A program made the translations under genes and the position numbers. The notes beneath the pieces were generated by a model. It was given only the letters and a program-made list of their open reading frames with translations, made no database searches and had not been told where the DNA came from. A stretch of 64,000 nt of DNA, from positions 124,001 through 188,000 of the forward strand of contig BDDD01001641.1 in assembly GCA_001972305.1 (NCBI GenBank), written 5' to 3'. Source of the stretch: Cephalotus follicularis (lineage: Eukaryota > Streptophyta > Magnoliopsida > Oxalidales > Cephalotaceae). Of the stretch, positions 54,888-64,000 are shown piece after piece (position 1 is the first letter of the stretch; every line of letters begins with the position of its first letter).

Positions 54888-55400
54888 GTGCTCCAGTGCA
54901 GCGGTGGAAGAGCTCAGCATTGGCTAGCCAGCTCGGCATTCACTGGGCATGGGACAATGGAGCTCAGCATGGAGCTTGGGCATGGCATGGAGCTCGGCAT
55001 CAAGGCTGCTCAGCATGGTGACAACTCAGCCATGGAAGCTCGGTCATGGCGGCAGCTCAGGCATGGAAGCTCGACACCTCAGCCTGGCACCTCCGGCATG
55101 GCAGCTCGACGTGACGGTGGAGCTCGGCCTGGCTGCTCTACCATGGCAGAAGCTCAGGCATTGGCACCAGGTAGCTCGGGCATGGCAGTTCAAGCTTGAC
55201 GGCAGCTCGGCGTGGCAGTACGACATGGCCTGGAGCTCGGCGTCCAAGGCAGCTCGGCGTCATGGAGCTTGAGCATGGACAGTGGAGCTCCGCCATGGGA
55301 GCTCGGGCACTGAGCAATGGAGCTCAGCTCTGCAACTCGAGTCTGGACAGTAAGGTTCAACCATGGTAGCTTGGCTCCTCAGCCCAACGCTGCAACGCTT
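54888..55400 (-). repeat. GGAGCTCGGCATGG minisatellite in the 53649 LTR
   Basis: More than twenty imperfect 12-25 bp units with AGCTC(G/A)GCATGG or AGCTCGGGCATGG. It is GC-rich against an AT-rich background. Confidence 0.85.
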
Positions 55401-56558
55401 CTCCCTAGACTGGGCACCACATGTGTGTGGCTCATCTGGCATATTCCTAGGAAGAGCTCAGCGCCTGCCAACTCATGCAACGAATGACGTAGTTCATGCA
55501 GGAACGCATACCTTAATGGCAGGTCGGCATGTGCACAGGGGTCGCATAGGATTCACTTTTGAAGCAAGCTTGGCGCATGCCGGCAGTGAAGGGAGCTCAG
55601 GCATCCACCGGCAAGGAGCTCGGCGCGTCGCCATGCCCAGACGCATGGCCAATAGAGCTAGCCTTCATCTCGTCCTTTCTGCACATGGCGTCGCTATGCG
55701 AAGTATACTGTTCGTATAACAGGGACGCATCAACATGAGGAAGAGGGAAGGGCCATGCGCTGCGCGCATGATACCGGTCTTGGCACAAAAGCCAGGGGAT
55801 AAAACACATAATCCTAGTCGTATATTCTATTTTATATTCAAATATATACAAACAATAATAGTAATAACATGCACAGCAAGCACAACTATACAAACAGCAG
55901 GTTACACACAGCAATCACAGGCACATATAAGCTGGTAGGCACTCGGACATGGAGCAACCTACCTGGGGTAAGGTTGAAAACAGAGATTGCTTCCTTCCTC
56001 TTAATTTCTGGATTTTCTTCCAACATGGGTCTGCTACATGCCTTTAGCCTTGCCAATTTCTCCTTCCTTGTTCCATCCTTGCTCCCAGGGAAAGGTATTT
56101 ATACAAGAAAAAGTGTAGGGGACATAGGGCCTCCTTGCACAGCACCTCTCTTGTCTCTTACCTTCCACTCTCTCATTGTCCCGATTTTTCTGGAATGACT
56201 GAGCAAGAAATGGCCAAAAGCATTTCTACCAGGTTCGTTTCCCCTTTTATAATGGTCATGGAAGAGTCTAGAATTCTTGAGATAATTCTTACGGGTGCAG
56301 GCCTTTTGATGGGCTTGGGGCCAGCCTCCTCCCACTTAGACCAAATTAGACTTTCTACAGTAAAGCCAAAAATTCCAATTATACCATTAAGTCCAGCCCA
56401 AGGAGAAAAACATATTCTCTTTAGCCCAAGTTCACAAATTATGCTCCAGTAAGGCCTAAATAAATACATTATAAACTTTGGGCCCAGCCTAAAGGGCGGG
56501 AAAATAATCACAAAGCCCACTATTAATTATTTATAATATTGAGGGCTATTACATATAT

Positions 56559-56984
56559 GTTCCTCTTAGATCAAACAAAAAAAAAATTGTAATAACAAGT
56601 ATTTCTGTATATTTTAAATGAATTCAAAATCGCAGTAATGCATGGTCACTTTAGCATGTTATGTTCGAGTGCTTAATTTGCCACCCTATAGTTTTAATAT
56701 GGTAGGGCCAAAATTGATATATTTGTAATCGAGCCTAGCCCATTTTCACTCATATTTATCGATACAAATAGATTAATCACTAACAGATCAATACAAACAA
56801 ATTAACCGTGAAAGATTTAATCACATTAATCAAATTTGTCAACCTTTAATACAAAACTAGTTTTAACCCTCAATTCAAATCATCACATTTATCACATTAA
56901 TCACATTTATGCAAACATATTAGAAATTTATATAATTTAGTACATACATATATATACACACACTAAGGTAGAGGAGACTCATCA
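56559..56984. other. AT-rich gene-free stretch
   Basis: No element recognised. ATCACATTAATCA-type words recur (56820-56910), but no clear repeat array. Confidence 0.4.
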
Positions 56985-57223
56985 GCAATCAACAGAGCGT
57001 TCACGACGCGGTTTTGATGACGAAGGAGGTGACCGTGAGCAGCAATTCTGACGATGTTTGGGCAGGGGAACGAGCGAGCCTCCTCACCAAAGATATCGGG
57101 AAGACGAACGGAGCTGTGATCGAGAGATTAGAGGGAAAGAGATAGTGAACAGAGGGATAATGTTCTCGGTGACTGACAGAGGGATAGAGAGACAGAGATA
57201 AGAGATAGAAATAAAGGGACGAC
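56985..57223 (-). other. 5'-leader-like C/T-rich stretch on the minus strand (unknown)
   Basis: On the minus strand, TCTCTATCCCTCTGTC-type pyrimidine-rich sequence is followed by a more balanced stretch with higher GC and CpG content, ending near CTGATGAGTCTCCTC (56970-56990). It looks like the leader and first exon of a plant gene or of the CACTA relic, but no protein was recognised. Confidence 0.3.
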
Positions 57224-57834
57224 TATGACATCCTGCACCCAAAGGGCAGGACGCATTGCGTCACTTACAGTGATATACAATAAAATATAATAGTTAGGCC
57301 TAGGTATTGTGTTAAAAGTGTGATAATTTAAATTTTTATTACAACACATGTAGTTCATCATGCTTCATAAGTAATAATAGTAATCCATACTCAATTATTA
57401 CAAGCATGAGTTCCATACAATATTAATACAAAGACAGTACAGTACAATACATGTTAAAAGAAATAAAGCATTACAATCTTCGAGTCTTCTACGGAAAGGT
57501 GGATTTAGCAATTTGCACGACCACTGGTCCCGGCTTTGTTACTTGTAACAAAATAGAGTCGCCATCTTGAAGGATGGGTTAGTCATAGGGCTAAGAAGAT
57601 ACATTCGCATGCACAGATTATGCTAGATACATGTATGCAGTATCAAATAATGTATAAGTGAACAATGTAAAATATCAAGTGTATTGTAATGATGTATGAC
57701 ATGTAAAACGCATGAATGCCAATTTTGATCTACCAGTCGTATACAACCGTCTCATACCGACGTATAGTAGTGTGATCTAATATCATAAGTCTTATCAATC
57801 ATCTAATAGATAATCAATACAAGAGTGCGAGTAC
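57224..57834 (-). mobile_element. LTR 3' fragment, minus strand
   Basis: Starts TATGACATCCTGCACCC on the plus strand (LTR 3' end with CA changed to TA). It contains the near-3' block around 57560-57600 (GATGGGTTAGTCATAGGGCTAAG), which resembles 58245-58280. It is interrupted at 57835 by the next LTR; its other part would lie beyond the window. Confidence 0.6.
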
Positions 57835-60283
57835 TGTGACACCCCGCGCCCGCAGAACGGATACGTGGCATTACTCTCAATCAAATATACAATGCAGTGG
57901 TCGTGACTAGCAATATAAAAATGCGAAAAAACTTAAAACTTTTCAATACATGTTAGATGCGGAAGATACATTACAAATATTCATTCATGCGATACAATAT
58001 GGTACAGTCAGTACCAGTTATTATAATACAACACTTATTCAGTTTCAATATTATGTCAGTCATTTCATTCCGATACATTTCCATACAGCACTAGTCTTCA
58101 GTCTCATCGGCACGATCCGTAAGATGGCTCTGTCACATCCAAACAATCATGCGGTCGCACCGAAACTTCAATCATTCTGTCCGCTGCTACCTGCTGCCCT
58201 ACCTATACCGCACATAAAAGTACAACACAGCCTCACCCCGAGGGATGGGGTTCACCACAAGGCTAAGCAAAAACCCCATGCAGCATGTGTGCATGTACAA
58301 GGTGCAATATCGGTGACAGTTTATGCAATATAAATGTGTAGTGTACAATATCAATGCATGATATGGAAAATCCATGAATACAATTGGCGATCTACTATCC
58401 GTATGTCACTGGCCCATAACAGAGCATATGGATAGGATCTATAACAATCAATCAATGGCAGGCACTCAGTGGTGGTGCATCAAACACCCAATCAATCAAT
58501 CATATCCTATAGAGCATGCGACCCCGGTCAGTACAGTGTCAATCAGTAGCAATGATCAATCCCACGGAAGGTAGTCCTTCAAAAAGGGTGGGAGATCTAC
58601 CCATTTGTCTCAAACTGATCAGGTTTGGGACTCATAGGTCTTCCAGCCTACGGCTGGGTCAATACAGTATCGATGAGCTACAACCATGGGGGAGCTACTA
58701 TACCATTATGGAGATACGACCCTTCGGGAGCATCAATCGTCAATTAGTAATAGTACTGCTCGTTAGATGATCAATACAATAAATGACGCGATCGACGGAA
58801 TATGTGGACAAAGTCGACAACCTAACATGCCGATGCGGGTCATAAGGTCACTCTATAGGATCCATACAATACAATCAATCAATCTCTCAGTATAATGCTA
58901 ATAAGTGGTGATGTCTAATGGAGAAATGGGAATGAGCGTCCAACGTTCCAAACTTAGACTCACAACACTTATGTCTCAATCAATCAATCAATCAGCAACT
59001 AATAGATGGTGAAAATCGATTCAACGAGATAGAAAGGAATGTCTATCCGGTTGATGAAAGTCACTATATCATCGTCTATGGCTCACTCCGTCACTCTATC
59101 AAATTATCAATCCAATATTTGAAAACCGTAGAAAATTGTGTTGCAAACGGTTGAATACCTCAAGTGAGGCTCCGGTCAAGCGGCAATGTGAAAAGAAGTT
59201 GAAAACCAGCTTTAAAACAGTAAAAATCCTAGTCTGCACTGTAGGCGTCGATGTCTTTGGTGAAGGACATCGATGAGTTTTAGGGAATTTCTCTAAAACT
59301 GTAGAAGGACATCGATGTCTTTCTCTATTTTTATAGAGATCTGGCTTAAGGACGTCGATGTCCTTGGACAAAGGCGTCGACGCGATTCATCAAAAATGGC
59401 CTGGAAATGCGCATCGATGTTCAACATCGATGTCTTCTTCAAAAAGAGAAATCCTGGGCAAAAACGTAGATGTCTTTTAAAGACATCGATGTCTTTGCTG
59501 CAGAAAACAAGGATGCGGCATTTCAAGCAAAAGACATCAATGTCAATGGGCTAGGGATCGATGTCTCTGCTGGGCATGGTCGATTTTATGCAGAAAAATA
59601 GCCAAATCTCAGGTCAAAAACCCATTAAAACCCATTCTTTGAAAACCAAGTGTTAAAATCAATCATTCAAAGTTAGTAAAACAAGTTACAATCTTCAATT
59701 TACAATTTCTATCATTCTCTATATCAATTAGGTTAAGGATTCAATAAAAACCCTAAATCCTATAATTCGCTCAATACATTCATTCAATCATGCAATTCAA
59801 TCAATTAATCAATACAAGCTTTAGGTAATTCAAGTAAGAAGTCCTACCTATAATAGCAGCTTTAATAATTGAACAACAATCGATCAAAGCCGGGGATTCC
59901 CAAGAACCCACTCTCTTTTCTTGTTCAATCCGCAAGGAAGAAACTTGTAATAGGTATGTGTCATTGGAGCAGCAAATCCTGAGCTGTTAGATGAAGGATG
60001 GAGGTTGCCTAGCTAAGAGAGAGGAGGCGAAAGGTAGAGAGACGGAGATGGTGAGGAAAATGAGAGAAAGGGGTGAGGAAATTGACTTATATAGTCAATT
60101 TCATTATCTCTCCGATACTTAGTCCAAAATCCTAACTATACATGCATACGTTCCATACCATAACTGATAGGTACATATTTATTTCATGCCAGAGCAATAC
60201 AATACGGTCCACTACAATTCAATACAGTACAATATGGTGCAAGGTATGCATGAACAGTACACAAAGAGGAATTTGGGGAGTCC
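57835..60283 (-). mobile_element. 3' LTR of a minus-strand chromovirus
   Basis: Plus-strand start TGTGACACCCCGCGCCCGC (57835). It matches the reverse complement of 13912-16386 nearly throughout. The 5' end (near 60283) has lost or changed the first bases of TGTAACGACCCG. The minus-strand polypurine-like TTTTAGGAGGGGA (60280-60292) lies next to it. The element interior, with chromodomain and integrase C-terminus, follows to the right. Confidence 0.88.
59220..59570 (-). repeat. GACATCGATGTCTTT motif cluster in the 57835 LTR
   Basis: About fourteen units (GGACATCGATGTCTTTC, GGCGTCGATGTCTTT, AGGACGTCGATGTCC, GGCGTCGACGCG) form the counterpart of 14630-14955. A TATA box lies upstream on the minus strand at 60086-60093. 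Confidence 0.9.
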
Positions 60284-60299
60284 CCTCCTAAAAGAATCT

Positions 60300-60870
60300 G
60301 GTTCCCAGATTCATCAGTGAATTGATCAATCACACAGGAAATGATATCTCTCTCATATCGTCCTCGTGCTCCAAAGTGAGCTCCGCTGAGCCGTGGAACT
60401 GCCATAGAACACTAACCAAAGGGATGGACTTGTTCTTCAAAACTCTGGTATGTCTGTCAATAATCTGTATAGGAGTCTTGGAAAAAGACAAGTCAGGTTC
60501 CAGCTGAATCTAACCATACTTGATGATGTGCGAGGGATCTCGAACATATTTCCTTAATTGTGAAACATGGAACACATCATGAACTACCAACAATGCTGGA
60601 GGAAAGGCAAGCCTATAAGCAAGTCGGCCAAACCGATCCAAAATCTCGAACGGTCCAACAAAATGAGGAGAAAGCTTCCCTTTCTTCCTGAATGTCATGA
60701 CTCCTTTAGTGGGTGACACTTTGAGAAAAACATGGTCACCAACATCAAACTCCAAGCCTCTGCGATGAACGTCTGCATAGCTTTTCTGTCTATTCTGTGC
60801 CACAATCAATCAGTATTTAATCAATTTCACTTTCTCTAAGGTAAACTGTACTATCTCTGGCCCCAAAATG
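60300..60870 (-). pseudogene. Integrase C-terminus and chromodomain of the minus-strand chromovirus
   Basis: Minus strand, from 60870 down: LGPEIVQFTLEKVKLIK, then [60 protein letters not shown] (GPF/Y motif), VHDVFHVSQLRKYVRDPSHI (60510-60809). After a stop or shift near 60508 comes a chromodomain with IDRHTRVLKNKSIPLVSVLW and a following acidic stretch, ending near 60300. Aromatic and acidic positions typical of chromodomains are kept. The protein would insert element DNA, with the chromodomain binding chromatin. It continues at 63898-64000 beyond the solo LTR. Confidence 0.9.
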
Positions 60871-61054
60871 TGTAACGCCCGAGGTTTTTGCACAATGTGA
60901 TATTTCAGTTTAATTGAAACTTATTACTGAATTAATGAGAATGGTGGGATTCCCGACCTTGATGGTGTATTCCAAATCTAATATGTTGACCTTTGGGAAG
61001 AAAAAGGATAAAGAAATGATTCAAGGAATGAAAGGGCCAAAACGGCGCAGTTTG

Positions 61055-61215
61055 GGCTAAATGCGTCGACGCCTTTGTAAAGACATCGACGCCTATGGGA
61101 CTGAGGCACACGTAAGTGTATGAACATGCACGTCGATGTAGGCAAGAACGTCAACGCCCTCGTATGAAAGAGGAAAAAGACGTCGATGTCTATAGAAGAC
61201 GTCGACGCGTAACGA
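61055..61215 (+). repeat. GCGTCGACGCCTTT / GACATCGACGCC motif cluster
   Basis: About seven units (TGCGTCGACGCCTTTG, GACATCGACGCC, CACGTCGATGTAG, GACGTCGATGTCTA, GACGTCGACGCG) lie 185-345 bp from the LTR start. Confidence 0.85.
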
Positions 61216-61984
61216 CGAATATCGGGCTCGTTCTTCAACTGACAGGATAACATGCAAGGGGAAACGATTTAGGATCTTTGTAGGCGCCTTGGGGGCACCA
61301 AATGCAACGTGTTGTGCATGCTGGAATGTTACCAGACATGCCTCAAAACGTGTCCTTAGCCTTTGCATGCAAGGAGATGAATCTCCATAGCCTGCAACCT
61401 ACAGAAAAGAAAGGGAAAAGGAACAAAAACAAAAAGGGGAGAGAAGAACACGGTGTGTGAGTGCATGTGAACCAGGGGAGAAGGAAAGGGTTTCTACCAG
61501 CATAAAATGACTATCCCTTCCCTCTTTTCTCAGCTAAACACTGTGAGAAAGAAAAGGAAAGAGACCTGAGAGTTGGAAGGAAAAATAGAGGGAGGAAGAA
61601 GGAGGAATACCACCATTGTTGAGCACTTGGAGCTTGAAACTTGGAGCTCCTGGGATTGCAACTTAGGACAAATCTGGTAGCTGATGTGAGAAATTCTTGG
61701 AACACAAAGAGGTGGACTTACAAGGTTTCTAACTTGAAACCAGAGGTAGGGGAATTATATGTACATAATTGAGTTCAAAGTTAATGTTTTTCCATGAATA
61801 AAATGCATGACTTGCATGCCTATTTTGGAGTTGATTTGGATGTTTGGTTGATAATGTGAACACCTGGTTGTGTGGACTATGTATGCATGTTGATTTCTGG
61901 GTGGATCCCATGTTAGATAGCATGTATATTAGGGTTGGGTGCCCCTGTTTTGTGGATGGAACGAAAGAGACAGTGTTCTGGGCT

Positions 61985-62535
61985 CTTAAATGTAGATGCT
62001 CATGAGGTAAGCATCGACGTCTTTATATGATGAGGCAATAGACGTCGACGTCTTAATTAAGCATCGATGTCTATTTCAAACATTTGCAAACTGCAATGTT
62101 TACTTTTGGACCTTATGGATTATTGATGTGTTGATGATTCCGTTATACATATGAATAACCTGTTGTGCGTGCTACGCCGTAAGTAATGTATCTGGAATTG
62201 CATACGTGGATGGAGGATGAATTCTTCCTTGAAATGGAGTTTGGACGAGGTGATACCTCCTGGTACCACTGAAACGTCGACGTCTATGGAAGGCATCGAC
62301 GTCCACGGTTGCTGTGTATTAGGTCTAGCGCATAACGAGAGGAAGTGTTAAGGTTCCTACCTTAATTGTCGATGCGTTGTGACGAACCTCGACGCCCAAG
62401 GGTTTTGGCTGGTAGGCATTGATGCCTACAAAGAACGTCAACGCATTTTGTACTGTTCCAAGCACTGACATTGGAAATAAACCTCGACGCTCTTGGACAA
62501 TAAGCATCGACGCGTTGGGGAAAGGCGTCGACGCC
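61985..62535 (+). repeat. Second TCGA-core motif cluster in the 60871 LTR
   Basis: About fourteen units more widely spaced (GCATCGACGTCTTTA, GACGTCGACGTCTTA, AACGTCGACGTCTATGG, GGCATCGACGTCC, AGGCGTCGACGCCTTTCC), with drifted TTGATGCC and GTCAACGC forms. Confidence 0.85.
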
Positions 62536-62974
62536 TTTCCTCCTGGTTTGAATGGTTTGACGCAATTTGGACCCGTTAGCTCCGGAACGATTCTAGAAAT
62601 GACTCTAGGCACGTTTGAGCACATGGTTGCATTGCATACTATTGTGAATTGAATTGTTGTGATACCGCATGATTTCTTAAATGGTCTTCGATTTGAGAAA
62701 TGTGTGTATGATGTTGTGCGGAAATGTATATTTTCCAAAAAGGATTGCGAAATGGTTTCACATAATTAAAATTATGTTATACGAACATGAGTATTTTCAA
62801 AAGATCGGTGTACATTTTTAATGTATTTTTTTTAAGTATTTTATGATACACTAAAACTACTTGAAAAGGATTGAAAAAGGACTCTTATATATTTGAGCAA
62901 ATATATATATATGTTTCAAGAGTTTATACTTATAAATCACTTGAAAAGGATTGTGAAATTTTGTTTGGGTTACT

Positions 62975-63175
62975 AAACTACGTTAGGTAAGTAGCCAGGA
63001 ATTCTACTACTGAGCTCTGTTGGGAAAGTAGTTGGAAGTTCCATATACGGTAGCCACTAAACTCTGTTGGGGAAGTAGCTGGGGTTTTCCACGCAATGGT
63101 TACTGAGCTCTGTTGGGCAAGTAGCTAGGCACTCCCTTTTGGGTTACTAAGCACTGCTGTGTAAGTAACCGGTTG
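62975..63175 (+). repeat. Four-copy repeat around ACTGAGCTCTGTTGGG
   Basis: Units of about 50-60 bp: ACTGAGCTCTGTTGGGAAAG, then TAGCTGG, recurring at about 63008, 63055, 63105 and (drifted) 63148. Confidence 0.8.
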
Positions 63176-63897
63176 TTGAGCCTGGGTGTCAGTAACTTTG
63201 ATCTGGCTTGATTGGTCCTTAGTGACCTGATTGTTTTATCTGGCCCCTTTGGGGATAGGCTCGTACTTGTATTAATGTAACCCTCGGGTGACACCTGCTT
63301 TGTGGATATATATATTCATGTATATCCTGTGTTATTTATGTATTGCATCTTGAATGCATTCATTTCATGTCATTCTTTACTTGATCTCAAAATGTATTTT
63401 ATACTTAGCCGAATGAGGACAAAGGCTAACCCCCTACTATTTGAGATTGACAGAGGCAATCGGACATGTGCGTTTAAGGCTATTTTGGGAGCTGCTATTT
63501 GAAGGTTGCTTAAGCTAATTTTTCTATTATCATAATCCTACTCGTGTTGGAGAGGATGATAATTAGTACTTGTTCAATTTGGATAATTTGTATTATGGTT
63601 TTGGAAAAATGTTTTGGGTTTTTGATTTATATATGTGAACTTCTCTATGGGAGGTATCTATGGTTAAAATGAAGGTTTATTCACGCTCCGTTTTGTGAGC
63701 AATTAACAATGATGTTGTTTTGTTGTGACACGTAGTATGGGATGCGTGTTGCGTTGTTATTTCGGCTTATATCATGAATTCTTCCGCTGCGATATAACTG
63801 TTTTGAAAGTTTTAATTTTTTCCGTAAGATCGATAAGCCGATTAGTATGTTAATTGCTGCCACTTAAATGTCGTTGTTGGAAAAAAGGGGTGTGACA

Positions 63898-64000
63898 AAA
63901 TGCTTCTCTCGCCGAACTGATCCTAACAAACTGGTGATCAGAACTTCCTACCTTAAAGGGCCTCGTAAGGAGCCATCTGTATGCTCTCATGATAGCTATT
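63898..64000 (-). pseudogene. Integrase piece, continuation of the minus-strand chromovirus
   Basis: The minus strand reads NSYHESIQMAPYEAL followed by a damaged G-R-x-x-x-S-P segment and FGERS, the segment just C-terminal of the integrase catalytic core. Joined to 60870 across the inserted LTR, it gives the normal continuation (the GPE-VQ region). The rest of the element lies beyond the right edge. Confidence 0.85.

Larger units (their letters stand above)
53644..56558 (-). mobile_element. Solo LTR 53649-56553 with TATAT target duplication
   Basis: Minus strand: TGTAATAGCCCTC (56553) to GGTTCGGGGTGTGACA (53649), 2905 bp. TATAT at 53644-53648 and 56554-56558; the site is simple sequence. Same family as 31684-34396, with which it shares both repeat arrays and the near-3' block. 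Here the terminal CA is intact. Confidence 0.9.
60866..63902 (+). mobile_element. Solo LTR 60871-63897 with AAATG target duplication
   Basis: Starts TGTAACGCCCGAGG and ends GGGGTGTGACA, 3027 bp. Perfect AAATG at 60866-60870 and 63898-63902. It contains two motif clusters, a four-copy repeat at 62975-63175, and the near-3' block at 63400-63470 (CTTAGCCGAATGAGGACAAAGG), closely like 3187-3210 of the 988 LTR. No coding content. Confidence 0.93.

Noticed and set aside
54888-55272. Overlapping 103- and 107-codon frames rich in Met, Ala, Ser and Gly
   Set aside because: Product of the AGCTCGGCATGG minisatellite read in two frames.
56985-57223. Host gene first exon
   Set aside because: Not called as a gene: the composition is leader-like, but no protein, splice site or downstream exon could be supported.

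Overview
This window reads as a stretch of plant nuclear heterochromatin, most likely from an AT-rich eudicot with a large genome. I found no intact host protein gene, no rRNA or tRNA gene and no organellar insert. Nearly everything is transposable element (TE) sequence: Ty3/gypsy LTR elements, one Ty1/copia element, an L1-type LINE, a CACTA-transposase relic, a MITE-like foldback and two SINE-like heads. Every coding piece is broken by stops, frameshifts, deletions or insertions. Two Ns (near 9765) mark a small assembly gap.

Layout. 1-792 is the 3' end of a gypsy-type LTR inserted in the gag of a minus-strand copia element (793-5328), which is also split by a solo LTR (988-3548). A minus-strand solo LTR (5396-7397) abuts a minus-strand L1 LINE (7398-9426 plus 21666-22815). 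The LINE is split by a minus-strand solo LTR (9427-9956 plus 19762-21665). That LTR is split by a chromodomain-type gypsy element (9957-19761), which is split by one more solo LTR (13912-16386). This makes four levels of nesting, with 5-bp target-site duplications (TSDs) visible at the two innermost levels.

23011-28948 is a non-autonomous Tat-like element with gag and protease only, and a palindromic minisatellite. Two minus-strand solo LTRs follow (28985-31634, 31684-34396), then a small gene-free interval with SINE-like and MITE-like sequence. 36495-41432 is a second, minus-strand relative of the Tat-like element. It has a gag, a reverse transcriptase (RT) stub, a 75-95 bp tandem array and a probable antisense ORF tail. 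41906-42682 is a gypsy gag-protease fragment. 42683-52920 is a solo LTR split by a minus-strand gag-only element (43957-51154) whose two LTRs are both 2784 bp. 52921-53400 carries a CACTA transposase-associated relic. 53649-56553 is another solo LTR. From 57224 to the window end lies minus-strand chromovirus material (3' LTR, chromodomain, integrase C-terminus), split by a 3027-bp solo LTR (60871-63897) with a perfect AAATG duplication.

The most unusual signal is that seven LTR types, including the copia LTR, carry clusters of short motifs built around a TCGA/GTCGAC core, each with its own flanking arms. Also notable are an LTR-derived segment inside the Tat-like element, matching palindrome-per-unit arrays in the two Tat-like elements, an excess of solo LTRs, and repeated CA-to-TA loss at LTR 3' termini. 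All calls were made by eye. No similarity search or alignment was run, so family names come from recognised motifs and structure.
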